The notes under the pieces: generated by a model
What the model was told of the DNA's origin: nothing
Database searches by the model: none
Seen by the model: only the letters and a program-made list of their open reading frames with translations
Translations under genes and position numbers: made by a program
Assembly: GCA_018645065.1 (NCBI GenBank)
Contig: JABGPF010000010.1
Coordinates: forward strand, 1-42,241
DNA length: 42,241 nt
Direction: 5' to 3'
Source: Phycisphaerales bacterium
Lineage (GTDB): Bacteria; Planctomycetota; Phycisphaerae; SM23-33
Part shown: piece by piece, positions 1-8,771 of the stretch
How the letters are laid out: every line of letters starts with the position of its first letter
Position numbering within the stretch: the stretch's first letter is position 1

Positions 1-810
1 CGCCTCCGCCGAGCTGCCCTTGCAAGGCCCCACGTACCGCTTGGTCAGAGCGGTGACGTCACCCTTCTTCCAGTCGGCGACCCAGATATTATCGCCCTGC
101 TCCCAAGCCATCTGTTTGCGAGCTTCGGCGCTGTCAAAGTCCCTCGCAGCCAGCGCCCAAAGCCCTTCCTGCATCGCGGTGCGGACATCCTTCTTACCAC
201 CGCTCTTTTCAGACGTCGAGAAATACCAACCGCTCCCGCCGCTCTTGTTCCATATCTTGATCAGGAGGTGATTTACGCCCTGTTTAAGCACCAGCTTGGC
301 TTTGTCCTGGTTGGGCGCCGGTCCGCGCGGGACATCCTTCGAAATGACATTTTTCCCATTGAGCCATACCGCCAGCCCATCGTCGCTGCCGTAATATGAC
401 ATCAACGTGGTCGGCCCGGCTGCGGTGATCGTGCGGTAGAAATATCCCGCCGCGTTTCCGGGCAGTCTCATTTGGTGAACCACGCCGTCTGTCGCGTTGA
501 TCCGTTTCCATTTGTGTTTACCGTCGCCCTTGGACAGGTCGACAGATTTCTCGGGCGCGAAAACCGTTTTGAAGGTCCCGCCGCTGTAAGGCCCCATCTC
601 GTACCATGGGCCCAGTTGCGGTTTGACCGGTGTTTTCGGCTTGCCCGGTTTGTTCAGATGCTCAACCAGAGCTTCGCGCGAGGCCTGCATCGTTTCCTGC
701 CAGGAGCCCTTCTTAACGTAGTACTCCGGATCGGCGGCCTGGGCGGCGGTGAGTGTCGTAGCGATGAGGGAAATCGATAGAATCAAATTGCGTGAGGTTC
801 TATTGAACAT
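1..810 (-). CDS. Exported protein, 3'-truncated by window edge; PA14/jelly-roll-like segment
   Basis: Reading the minus strand from ATG at 810 gives an uninterrupted 270-codon frame to base 1: MFNRTSRNLILSISLIATTLTAAQAADPEYYVKKGSWQE...LGPWYEMGPYSGGTFKTVFAPEKSVDLSKGDG...YYGSDDGLAVWLNGKNVISKDV.... Signal peptide-like N-terminus. Absent from the ORF track because no stop falls inside the window. Confidence 0.8.
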   Translation of the reverse strand, partial: MFNRTSRNLILSISLIATTLTAAQAADPEYYVKKGSWQETMQASREALVEHLNKPGKPKTPVKPQLGPWYEMGPYSGGTFKTVFAPEKSVDLSKGDGKHKWKRINATDGVVHQMRLPGNAAGYFYRTITAAGPTTLMSYYGSDDGLAVWLNGKNVISKDVPRGPAPNQDKAKLVLKQGVNHLLIKIWNKSGGSGWYFSTSEKSGGKKDVRTAMQEGLWALAARDFDSAEARKQMAWEQGDNIWVADWKKGDVTALTKRYVGPCKGSSAEA

Positions 811-934
811 TTGGTGATCCTTCCTGTGTTGAACCATGATTTTCGCGGACCTTTTACTGCCGAATTATTGTATCAACCCCGCAAGAAACAACAAGCCGTT
901 CCAAAAATTCGTGTGTGACTGGTTTTCCTATCAA

Positions 935-1018
935 TAAAAAATCGGGCGCCGAACAGTTCGAATTTCGACACAGAAGCTCGAAGGCTTCGTGTCAAAATCC
1001 AGACCGTTCAGCGCCCGA
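935..1018 (-). terminator. Rho-independent terminator with unusually long stem
   Basis: Arms TCGGGCGCCGAACAGTTCGAATTTCGACACAGAAGC (from 942) and, reverse-complemented from 1018, TCGGGCGCTGAACGGTCTGGATTTTGACACGAAGC; on the minus strand the stem is followed by TTTTTT (A936-A941 on +). Lies just downstream of the CDS ending at 1055. Confidence 0.75.
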
Positions 1019-1054
1019 CAAATAAACGCATCTCAAACTGGAAAAACGCTCGGT

Positions 1055-3328
1055 TTAGTTACCGACCGGCGGGGTTTTCTGCTCTTCCATCCACACCGTT
1101 AAGTGCCCTCGCGGGACACCCGGTTTGCTGCGACGGTGGTTGTATTGAAGGAAACTCATAACCGCGATAGTCACCTTACCGCCCTTGAAATCGTCACGGA
1201 AATCGGCAGAGATGTATCCGCCGCGCGGCTGACCGCCCTGGCGATTCGGGACACCCGTATTCGACCAGGCCAACCGCTTACCGTTAACGTAAATCGCATA
1301 GCCCTCACCGGTCTTAACGTGGTTGCTTCCGCCGACAACGATTCGATAACGATGCCCATCTTTGAGCGCCGGGATGTCGAACGTACCGCGGGTCAGCAGA
1401 ACTTCATTTGCCCAAAGCGTCTTGGGTTTCACACCGCAGCCGCATTGGCTGTCTCCCATGCATCCGCCAAGCGGTTCGAGCTTCCCGCCGACTTGACCGA
1501 ACGGAGGCAGTCCGCTCTTCCATCCCGCCTTGGCGGCATCGAAGTCAGAGGCGCACCAGTTTTCCGGACAGGTCACTGTTCGGAATCGGTTGGCCTTGGC
1601 CTTGTCCTTCACCTCTTTCGGCTCGAAACTGTAGTAATCCCACTTGACCTTCCTGAGGTCCGGTCCGAACGGGCGCCAGTCGTAATCGCTGATCCCCGCC
1701 GCACGGTAGCAGTTGCCCAAGCCGTACATCGCGCCCCGCAGGAACTGGTTGGCCCGCTTGTTTGTTTCACCTTTGGCCTCGGCCAACAGGGCCTTGTTGT
1801 ATCGTGGGTTGGCGATATACGACGCGGCGATGCCGTCCATAATAATCGGGGCCAATGCTGCTTTAGCGGCGAGCTTTTCCTTTTCCGTCGGTTCGGTATC
1901 GTCCTGCTTGGCGGCGGGTTTGGGTCTTTTCGCCAAGACGGGCGATTCAGCTTTCCCACCGACAAGTCTGACCATCGCGCGTCCGAGCGCGTCGCCCACG
2001 AGTACGTAGGTTTCGGCGTTGCGATTGTAGTGGTAGTCTTCGCCCTTGGGCGATTCGTCGATCTCCCGCCAGAAATCGCGGATGTCCACCGACGCCACAG
2101 TCCCTGCAAATTCCGGATGCTTCTTCGGGTCGCCGACAGCCATCTGGGCCTTAAGAATCTTCTGGTACTTCTCAGCCATTCTGTATCCGCCAAAACCAAC
2201 GGTGGCTACGACGGCGGGCATCTTGGGAGTTTTGAATTCCTTGCGTATATCGTTAATCAGATTGACTAGGTTCTGTTCGTATTCGGCGATGAATTTCGGC
2301 TCGAAACCGTCCTTGTGCCCCTGCCACCAGACGAAGCCTGCAATCTCATAACCCTGTCCCTTGTATCCGGGCACGACCTTGTCGATATTTTTCAATGTCT
2401 TGTGGACGCCTTCGATCAGCAGGTTGTATTCCTTGCCTTCCCACTCCTCGACAGGGGTCTTCCGTCCGCTTGACGGGGGACGGTATTCATAGCCCAACGC
2501 ACGGTTGCCCATAGCCGCTTTGATCAGCAGCACCTGCTCACCGTGATAAGTTCCCATTACGTGACCGAAGCCCAGTTCCGGGCCAACAGTTTTCCCACCG
2601 TTGGAGGTCGCGCTTAGCGGGCTTCCACCTTCTTTTTTCTCTACGCGGGCTTCCTGAAAATACACATCGTTACGCGCGGTCCACTTGCCTTCGGCGTCGA
2701 CCAGGTAGGGGAACTTCTTGTCGCGTTTAGTCACGATCTCGAGGTCGCCATGACCCAGGAGATCCATCTTCTGCATCCAGAATCGCGGCGCGGCGCCCTT
2801 GAATCCGGATATTTTGAAGGCGTATTGCTTGCCTGGCTCGAGGGCGACTTCCTGCATGACAGGTTTGGCTCCGGCGGTTCGGCTGTAGATCTGTTTTCCG
2901 TCCAGTTCCATCACGCTGTAAGAGCTCGCGCCGAAACCGCAATGTATTTGATAGACGCCTTTTAAGGGCACTTCGAACTTACCCTGGGCGATCGGCTTGG
3001 TTGTTTTCGCACCATCGGGCAGATAAAGGGCGTGTCGGACGACCCTGTAGTTTCCAACCTTATAGATCGTCAACGGCCCCTCGGGCGCCGCGGGATCTGC
3101 GGTAAGATATACGCCCGCATAGCGGTTTTGGGCTCCGGTGAGATTTCCCATACCGCACATATTCGACTGCCCAGACAGGATGTAAACCTTTACCGGTTTG
3201 GTCGCATCACCGGGCTTACCGTCCGGGTTGGGCAATTGGGCGGGGACATCCCCCCCCGCTGCAGTCAGGGCGAATCCCGCCAGCACGATCGCTGCCAGGG
3301 CCAATACGTTTCTTGTTCTGTTTTTCAT
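1055..3328 (-). CDS. Sialate O-acetylesterase (SASA) family protein with C-terminal module shared with DUF6288 proteins
   Basis: 757 aa; signal peptide; YILSGQSNMCGMG nucleophile motif; AGFVWWQGHKDG; C-terminal ~260 aa homologous to C-terminal part of the 18788 and 22432 ORFs. Confidence 0.82.
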   Translation of the reverse strand: MKNRTRNVLALAAIVLAGFALTAAGGDVPAQLPNPDGKPGDATKPVKVYILSGQSNMCGMGNLTGAQNRYAGVYLTADPAAPEGPLTIYKVGNYRVVRHALYLPDGAKTTKPIAQGKFEVPLKGVYQIHCGFGASSYSVMELDGKQIYSRTAGAKPVMQEVALEPGKQYAFKISGFKGAAPRFWMQKMDLLGHGDLEIVTKRDKKFPYLVDAEGKWTARNDVYFQEARVEKKEGGSPLSATSNGGKTVGPELGFGHVMGTYHGEQVLLIKAAMGNRALGYEYRPPSSGRKTPVEEWEGKEYNLLIEGVHKTLKNIDKVVPGYKGQGYEIAGFVWWQGHKDGFEPKFIAEYEQNLVNLINDIRKEFKTPKMPAVVATVGFGGYRMAEKYQKILKAQMAVGDPKKHPEFAGTVASVDIRDFWREIDESPKGEDYHYNRNAETYVLVGDALGRAMVRLVGGKAESPVLAKRPKPAAKQDDTEPTEKEKLAAKAALAPIIMDGIAASYIANPRYNKALLAEAKGETNKRANQFLRGAMYGLGNCYRAAGISDYDWRPFGPDLRKVKWDYYSFEPKEVKDKAKANRFRTVTCPENWCASDFDAAKAGWKSGLPPFGQVGGKLEPLGGCMGDSQCGCGVKPKTLWANEVLLTRGTFDIPALKDGHRYRIVVGGSNHVKTGEGYAIYVNGKRLAWSNTGVPNRQGGQPRGGYISADFRDDFKGGKVTIAVMSFLQYNHRRSKPGVPRGHLTVWMEEQKTPPVGN

Positions 3329-3353
3329 TACTGTTCCTTTTGTCTATTTGGTG

Positions 3354-5708
3354 CTATTTGCTATTCTTCTTCGACCGCCCGATCTTTTTCGCCTCTTCCA
3401 AACTGATCATTTTGGGCGTATTTTTTGCCGACTCGATCGCCTTAATCATCGCCAACCATGGCCCTTTGAACCTGCCGTCGGCCATATTCTTCAGCCTCGG
3501 ATCGGCTTTGAGTTTAGCTAGAGCCGATTTCGCATTGGCGCCGTATTTCGGCAGGACACTCATCATCATACGGATCTTGAAGCCCCACTTGCCAGCCTCG
3601 GCGTTCAGGATTTTGAACGCGGCTTCTATACCGCCCTCGACATTTAGATTCGCCAGGACGACCAGACCCTTGCCCATGGCGCTCATCGGGTTGTGGTAAG
3701 AGTGATAGTTCAGGTCCGTGTCATTGATTATATACATGACCTTATCGGCTACGATGTAAAAATCCTCAAGCGGCATGTCCAGGATCATCGACATGCCTGA
3801 ACCGCGTGCGCTCTGGCGTTTGTGGTCCAGGAGTTTGAGGACGGCGGCGTAGAACAGTTTCTTGTCGGTCACGAGCTCTGCTTTGTAGGGTTCGGGGCAG
3901 AGAATGCCCAGGCTTCGCCCCACCGTCTCGTCAAGAGCTGCGAAGGGGTCGTCCGATTCGTCGTCGACGATCACCTTCAGCATATCGTTGTAATACTTGT
4001 GCGCATCCTTACCGAACCAGCACAACGCCCATGCCGCGGTCGCGCGGAGACGCGAAGACTTGCTTTTGTCGCGCAAAACCGCCGCCAGATCTTCCATTGA
4101 AGGCGCCGCGGTTTCCGGCGGGCATTTATACCCGAAGTATCCGCACGCGCTGAGCTTTTGCTCGAAGCTGCCCTTGCGGACCATATCCCTGATCGAGGCG
4201 GTCAGCTTGTGGTCTCTGGAGCGAAGCGTCCAGATGGCTTGGACGCGTACCGGGGGCATGGGGTGGGCGAACAGCGCCAGCAGCTCGGCGTCGCTCTTGG
4301 ACTTGAAATCCATATCCGGAAGCGCGATCGTATCGCTGATATCCTTACCCTTCAACCAGATCGACTTATCAGCCCCCCTGCCGGTGATGTAAAGCTTGCG
4401 CCTCGCCAGGCAGTAGTTCAGCAAATGCGACCCAGCCGAACTCATCCCACCGCCATAGCTGAAAGTGCCTCTCGGGTACCCGCAACCGTCATAGGTGAAG
4501 CTCCCGTCCCACATGCGGTTCAGCGTGTGAAGCCAGCGAGTCTTCTTGAAAAACGCCGATGAGGTTTCAGGGCCTGCGAGGTTAGCTCCCAGCCCGGTCC
4601 ACATCTGGTTGAAGAAGTGACCGGCATGCCCGGTTTCCATGATGTTGTGCGACGCTGTAGACATTCGCGAGAAAAACCCCGCGCCACGCTTGTTCCCGTG
4701 AAGAGACATCGCCACCGCCGCCGAACCGCTCATGCCGTTGTTGTTATACGTTTTCGAGTAAGGATCGTGCACGCCGTACGGAAGCGTTCCGCGCCCGACA
4801 AAACTGTTGTAGAAGGCGTGAGTCTGCTTAATGCCCGCCTGAATTTCAACGTGCTTAATTCCGCACTTGTCGGCCAGTTCCAGCGAGACAAACAGCGGAA
4901 GGCTCGACTGATTCATAACGCCGTAACCGTGAAGCCGACCGTGCAGTTGACCGCGGTTGATTCCCGGATCGGCCATGCGGTGCCCCCAGAGACCAGCGGC
5001 GTCGCGCCCAGTGGCAATCGCCACCGAATACGCCCTGATCGCGGGCAACACGTACTTATCGCCCGTCAGCAGATAATACTCGCACAGCAGAATATTGGTG
5101 TAGCCCCAGAACCAGGCCTTACTCGTGCCCTGCAATGAAAGTTTGAGATCCGGCTTGGCCCAGCTTGCCGCATGGAGCTCACGTTTGACCACGTCGATAT
5201 ACTTCTGCTCACCGGTGGCCAGCAGCCCGAGCAGGCCGATGTTCATATTCCCACGACCGAATTTCTTCGCCTTGACCATATAGTCGGCGGTCAGGGTGAT
5301 AATCGCGTCGGTCTTGGGACAGTTGCTCGGAGCGGTGGCGCTGTAAGAGCCCAGCACCTTGAGCTGCAAGTTGACTTTCTTTCCGCCTTTGAGCGTCAAC
5401 GTCAGGAGGCCTTTTGCTTTTTTGGTCTCAGCCTGGTCGATCGCGTCTGCGAGTTGCTTACGGGTGCTGTCTTTGAACGCAACCCCGCCAGCGGCGACGA
5501 TCACATCGCCAACCTTGATCTTCCCATCGCCCGGTGAACCGGGCAGCACTTTGGTGATCTTAATATCTTTCGGCGAGGTAATCCCGAACAGACCGGTTGG
5601 CCCGAGGTGATGTTCCTTGTGCTCAATATGGCGCGCATAAACCGCAGTGCTGGTCAATCCGAACACCGCCAACACGCACACCACCAGCCAAAACTTTTTC
5701 CCGTTCAT
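3354..5708 (-). CDS. DUF6288-type exported protein (PDZ plus HEAT-like)
   Basis: 784 aa; signal peptide; HLGPTGLFG...KITKVLPGSPGDGKIKVGDVIVAAGG PDZ-like segment; HEAT-like helices in the C-terminal half. Confidence 0.75.
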   Translation of the reverse strand: MNGKKFWLVVCVLAVFGLTSTAVYARHIEHKEHHLGPTGLFGITSPKDIKITKVLPGSPGDGKIKVGDVIVAAGGVAFKDSTRKQLADAIDQAETKKAKGLLTLTLKGGKKVNLQLKVLGSYSATAPSNCPKTDAIITLTADYMVKAKKFGRGNMNIGLLGLLATGEQKYIDVVKRELHAASWAKPDLKLSLQGTSKAWFWGYTNILLCEYYLLTGDKYVLPAIRAYSVAIATGRDAAGLWGHRMADPGINRGQLHGRLHGYGVMNQSSLPLFVSLELADKCGIKHVEIQAGIKQTHAFYNSFVGRGTLPYGVHDPYSKTYNNNGMSGSAAVAMSLHGNKRGAGFFSRMSTASHNIMETGHAGHFFNQMWTGLGANLAGPETSSAFFKKTRWLHTLNRMWDGSFTYDGCGYPRGTFSYGGGMSSAGSHLLNYCLARRKLYITGRGADKSIWLKGKDISDTIALPDMDFKSKSDAELLALFAHPMPPVRVQAIWTLRSRDHKLTASIRDMVRKGSFEQKLSACGYFGYKCPPETAAPSMEDLAAVLRDKSKSSRLRATAAWALCWFGKDAHKYYNDMLKVIVDDESDDPFAALDETVGRSLGILCPEPYKAELVTDKKLFYAAVLKLLDHKRQSARGSGMSMILDMPLEDFYIVADKVMYIINDTDLNYHSYHNPMSAMGKGLVVLANLNVEGGIEAAFKILNAEAGKWGFKIRMMMSVLPKYGANAKSALAKLKADPRLKNMADGRFKGPWLAMIKAIESAKNTPKMISLEEAKKIGRSKKNSK

Positions 5709-5755
5709 AACTTTCTCTTTCGTTGAATTATCCAGCCATCGGTCAACAAACCTGA

Positions 5756-8728
5756 CTATTTGCAGGACTCAGCCACAACCTTTTCGACTAGCTTTGAAAC
5801 CTCTGACCAATCAGCAATCTCAACGCCTGTGCTCTTGCCCTTGATCGACTTGGGACCAGTTACCTTCGGCGCCAGCGTCTTGCCCGGGATAGTGTAGAAG
5901 AAATGCGTATCTTCTCGGCCTTGTCCCGAGCCTAGTCGAGGGGCGAACTTCGCTTTCCAACAGTTAGCCAGTGCGGATATCTCCGGGCCGTAGTTGGAGC
6001 CCTGGTCGTCTGCGACCATAGACTCACTCGACAGGAACACAATCCCGCTCAGTGACGTCGGCGTGAAGCTGTGCACAAACACGTTGTATGTCCAGGTCGC
6101 CTTGGAATCGCCAACTTGCGGTTTCGGTGAGGGAATATTACCCCACGAGCTGCCATCGGGTACGGTTTTGGTCTTGATCATCGTGGGGATATGCTCGGCC
6201 CAGTACTTCTTCCATTCGTCCATGTAGCGTCGCACATTGGCGAGGTAATAGGGATTGTCGCGATACTGGCTACCGACGGTTTTGTAGTCATCCATCAGGC
6301 TCGGAGCATCCTTGAGGAAACTCGGGGCGATCCAATTTTTGATCGGCGCGGCCTTCTTGCTCTGCATGAAGATGATGCCGATCGGGCGGCCTGTTTTGGC
6401 TGAAATGCTGTTGCCAATCGCGGCAGCCAGCCCGGAGGCGTCCTTCCAGTAAGAGGCGTAGCGGTTGTCGGCTTTACCGCTGGCCCTCATTCCTCTTGGG
6501 GTCCTGGAAACACAGACGCTGAAGCGGCTTGGACCGCTCTTGCCATCTGTCTTCGACTGGTTGACCATCATGCGTACGATCTGGCCGGACGGTTTGACCT
6601 TCGGCACATTGCACTTGCCAGCCGGGGCTCCGACATACCAAACATCGCCAAACACGATACCGGTGGCGACACGCTGGTGCACAAATTCGCCGTCGATGGT
6701 GAATTTAACTTTCAGCGTGTACGGCTTGGGACCAGCCTTCATCGCGGGCAGTGTAACTTTCCACTCGGCCATCTCAGGCGTCACGTCGATGGTCTTCTTA
6801 ATGTCGCCAAACTCGAAGTACACCTTGCATTCGCCTTCTTCGGGTCCGGGCTGCCATTCGCCATACCTGCGGGTCGAGCCCCAGATGGTGACAGGCTTGC
6901 CTGCCAGCAATACCGCATTGTCGCGGAACTGGGTGCTCAGCAGCGGCATCTTGCGGTATTCGTAGACCTTCCCGGCTTTAACGGGAGCTTTATCTGCGGC
7001 GGGGTCGGCGTCTTTGTCGACGATTTTCAACTTATCATCCGGACAGTTTTTGGTGGTGAGCATCTTCTTGTCGAAGTAAATAAACGGGGTCATCGGCAGC
7101 ATCGCCTTGTTGTACAGGCAGGGCTGAAAGCCAATTCCGCCCGATCCGTATGACACGCCGATCGGCTTCTTGACCGCATCGGACTGGACAATAACCTCGT
7201 TGCCTTTGATCTTAAAGGTCGCCCGATGCCAGACCCGATCAGCCCCCGCCAGCCAGAACAGTTTAACCTTGCCTTCACCGTTTTCGATGGCTTTGGGATC
7301 GGCGAAACCGGTGGCGGTCTTCTCTCTCGATCGGTTAAATTCGGTGTCAGCAACGACCAGGCCGCCGGCGGTGCAATCAAACGAAACGACCACCTTGTCG
7401 CCCTTGATCTCGCAGGCCTTGAACATCGGGCCATCGACAACAACCTTCTTACCGTACTGATTTTTCAACGCATGCAACGCCAGACGCCAACCGGGCACGG
7501 TCTTGCTTCTGTAATGGATCGCGCCGCCGATATCGATCTGGCTGGCCATTGCGGCGTTGGGAATGTCGCGCGCCATCCAGGTGGCAAGACGCATCTCGGA
7601 GGTGCTGTTGATAGCGGGCTTATTTGTCTTGTCCGGGCAGTAGAACTGATGGAAATATACGGGCAGTTTCGGCATGTCCCAGACGATTCGCCATCCGCGG
7701 ATCATGCTGTGCAGATTCTCGTAGTACGAAAGCCCGCCGCCCCTGTTGTGCCAACCCTGGTTCCAGATCGCACCACGTATGGCGTACGGCACCACCGGGT
7801 TCATGCGGGCATTGAACAGCCAGCTTGCATCGCGATTGTGTTTAATGTTGCCGGGAACTTCGGCGCTGATCGCTGTGGCCTTTTTGCCCTTCTTGATGAG
7901 AATATCACTGGCGGCGATCTGGTCTTCCAGCGATTTGTAGAATGCGGCCCAGGCTTTCTTGTGCTCTGGTCTCGCAGGGTCAGTGATCAGGCACTGCTGG
8001 TGAATCGCCTTGCTGTAGTCGTCTGTGGCGGTGGCCCAGCCTTCGCGGGGCACCCAGGCTTCAATCTGCGTGGAACTCCACGAACAGTTGAGAATACCGA
8101 TCGGTACATTCAGCTCCTTGTAGAGCTTGTGGGCGAAGGCAAAAGCGATGGCACTGTAGTCACCGTAGGAACCATTCTGCCACGAGCCGGTCGCCTTCTC
8201 GATCGGAAACAACTGGGCCGTAACCGACGCAACCTCAAACTCCCTTATTGGGGCAACCTTGCCCTCGGTCTCGGCTGACAACTGCTTCGCCAGCGCCGCG
8301 ACATTGCACTTGGCGACCTTCCATTGCATGTTCGACTGGCCCGACGCCATCCACACCTCACCGACGAGGATGTTCTTCAGCGTGACTTTCTTACCGCCGC
8401 AATCGCTGATGACCATCTCAGCGGGTTTGAAGCTGGCTTGGAGCTTATCAAGCTTGAGCGTCCACTTGCCATCCTTACCGGTGGTGGCGGTTTTCTTCTG
8501 GCCGGCGAACTGGACGGTAATTTCCGTGCCCGGTTTGCTCCAACCCCAGACAGGAACCTTCATCTGACGCTGCAACACAGCGTTATCGCCAAACGGGGCG
8601 CCCAGCTCGATAGCGAGTTTAGGTGCGGGCTTCTCAACTGGCCCGTCGGCAGCGGCGGCGCTCAGCGTAACACAGGCGATCACGCCGGCGAAAATCGCCA
8701 GCGCCATTCGAGTTTGCATATTCTTCAT
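5756..8728 (-). CDS. Sialate O-acetylesterase family protein, two-lobed
   Basis: 990 aa; signal peptide; LGAPFGDNAVLQRQMKVPVWGWSKPG and GEVWMASGQSNMQW motifs; second half repeats the architecture (MPLLSTQFRDNAVLLAGKPVTIWG...FGDVWYVGAPAGKCN). Confidence 0.85.
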   Translation of the reverse strand: MKNMQTRMALAIFAGVIACVTLSAAAADGPVEKPAPKLAIELGAPFGDNAVLQRQMKVPVWGWSKPGTEITVQFAGQKKTATTGKDGKWTLKLDKLQASFKPAEMVISDCGGKKVTLKNILVGEVWMASGQSNMQWKVAKCNVAALAKQLSAETEGKVAPIREFEVASVTAQLFPIEKATGSWQNGSYGDYSAIAFAFAHKLYKELNVPIGILNCSWSSTQIEAWVPREGWATATDDYSKAIHQQCLITDPARPEHKKAWAAFYKSLEDQIAASDILIKKGKKATAISAEVPGNIKHNRDASWLFNARMNPVVPYAIRGAIWNQGWHNRGGGLSYYENLHSMIRGWRIVWDMPKLPVYFHQFYCPDKTNKPAINSTSEMRLATWMARDIPNAAMASQIDIGGAIHYRSKTVPGWRLALHALKNQYGKKVVVDGPMFKACEIKGDKVVVSFDCTAGGLVVADTEFNRSREKTATGFADPKAIENGEGKVKLFWLAGADRVWHRATFKIKGNEVIVQSDAVKKPIGVSYGSGGIGFQPCLYNKAMLPMTPFIYFDKKMLTTKNCPDDKLKIVDKDADPAADKAPVKAGKVYEYRKMPLLSTQFRDNAVLLAGKPVTIWGSTRRYGEWQPGPEEGECKVYFEFGDIKKTIDVTPEMAEWKVTLPAMKAGPKPYTLKVKFTIDGEFVHQRVATGIVFGDVWYVGAPAGKCNVPKVKPSGQIVRMMVNQSKTDGKSGPSRFSVCVSRTPRGMRASGKADNRYASYWKDASGLAAAIGNSISAKTGRPIGIIFMQSKKAAPIKNWIAPSFLKDAPSLMDDYKTVGSQYRDNPYYLANVRRYMDEWKKYWAEHIPTMIKTKTVPDGSSWGNIPSPKPQVGDSKATWTYNVFVHSFTPTSLSGIVFLSSESMVADDQGSNYGPEISALANCWKAKFAPRLGSGQGREDTHFFYTIPGKTLAPKVTGPKSIKGKSTGVEIADWSEVSKLVEKVVAESCK

Positions 8729-8771
8729 AGTTTCACTTTCGTTTAGTTTGTGTTTCCTGGTTGAAGGAAGG

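Noticed and set aside
1103-2269. 388-aa plus-strand ORF
   Set aside because: Antisense to the well-supported SASA CDS at 1055..3328; no recognisable domain; typical GC-rich shadow ORF.
7226-8278. 350-aa plus-strand ORF
   Set aside because: Antisense to the two-lobed esterase at 5756..8728; no domain or signal features.
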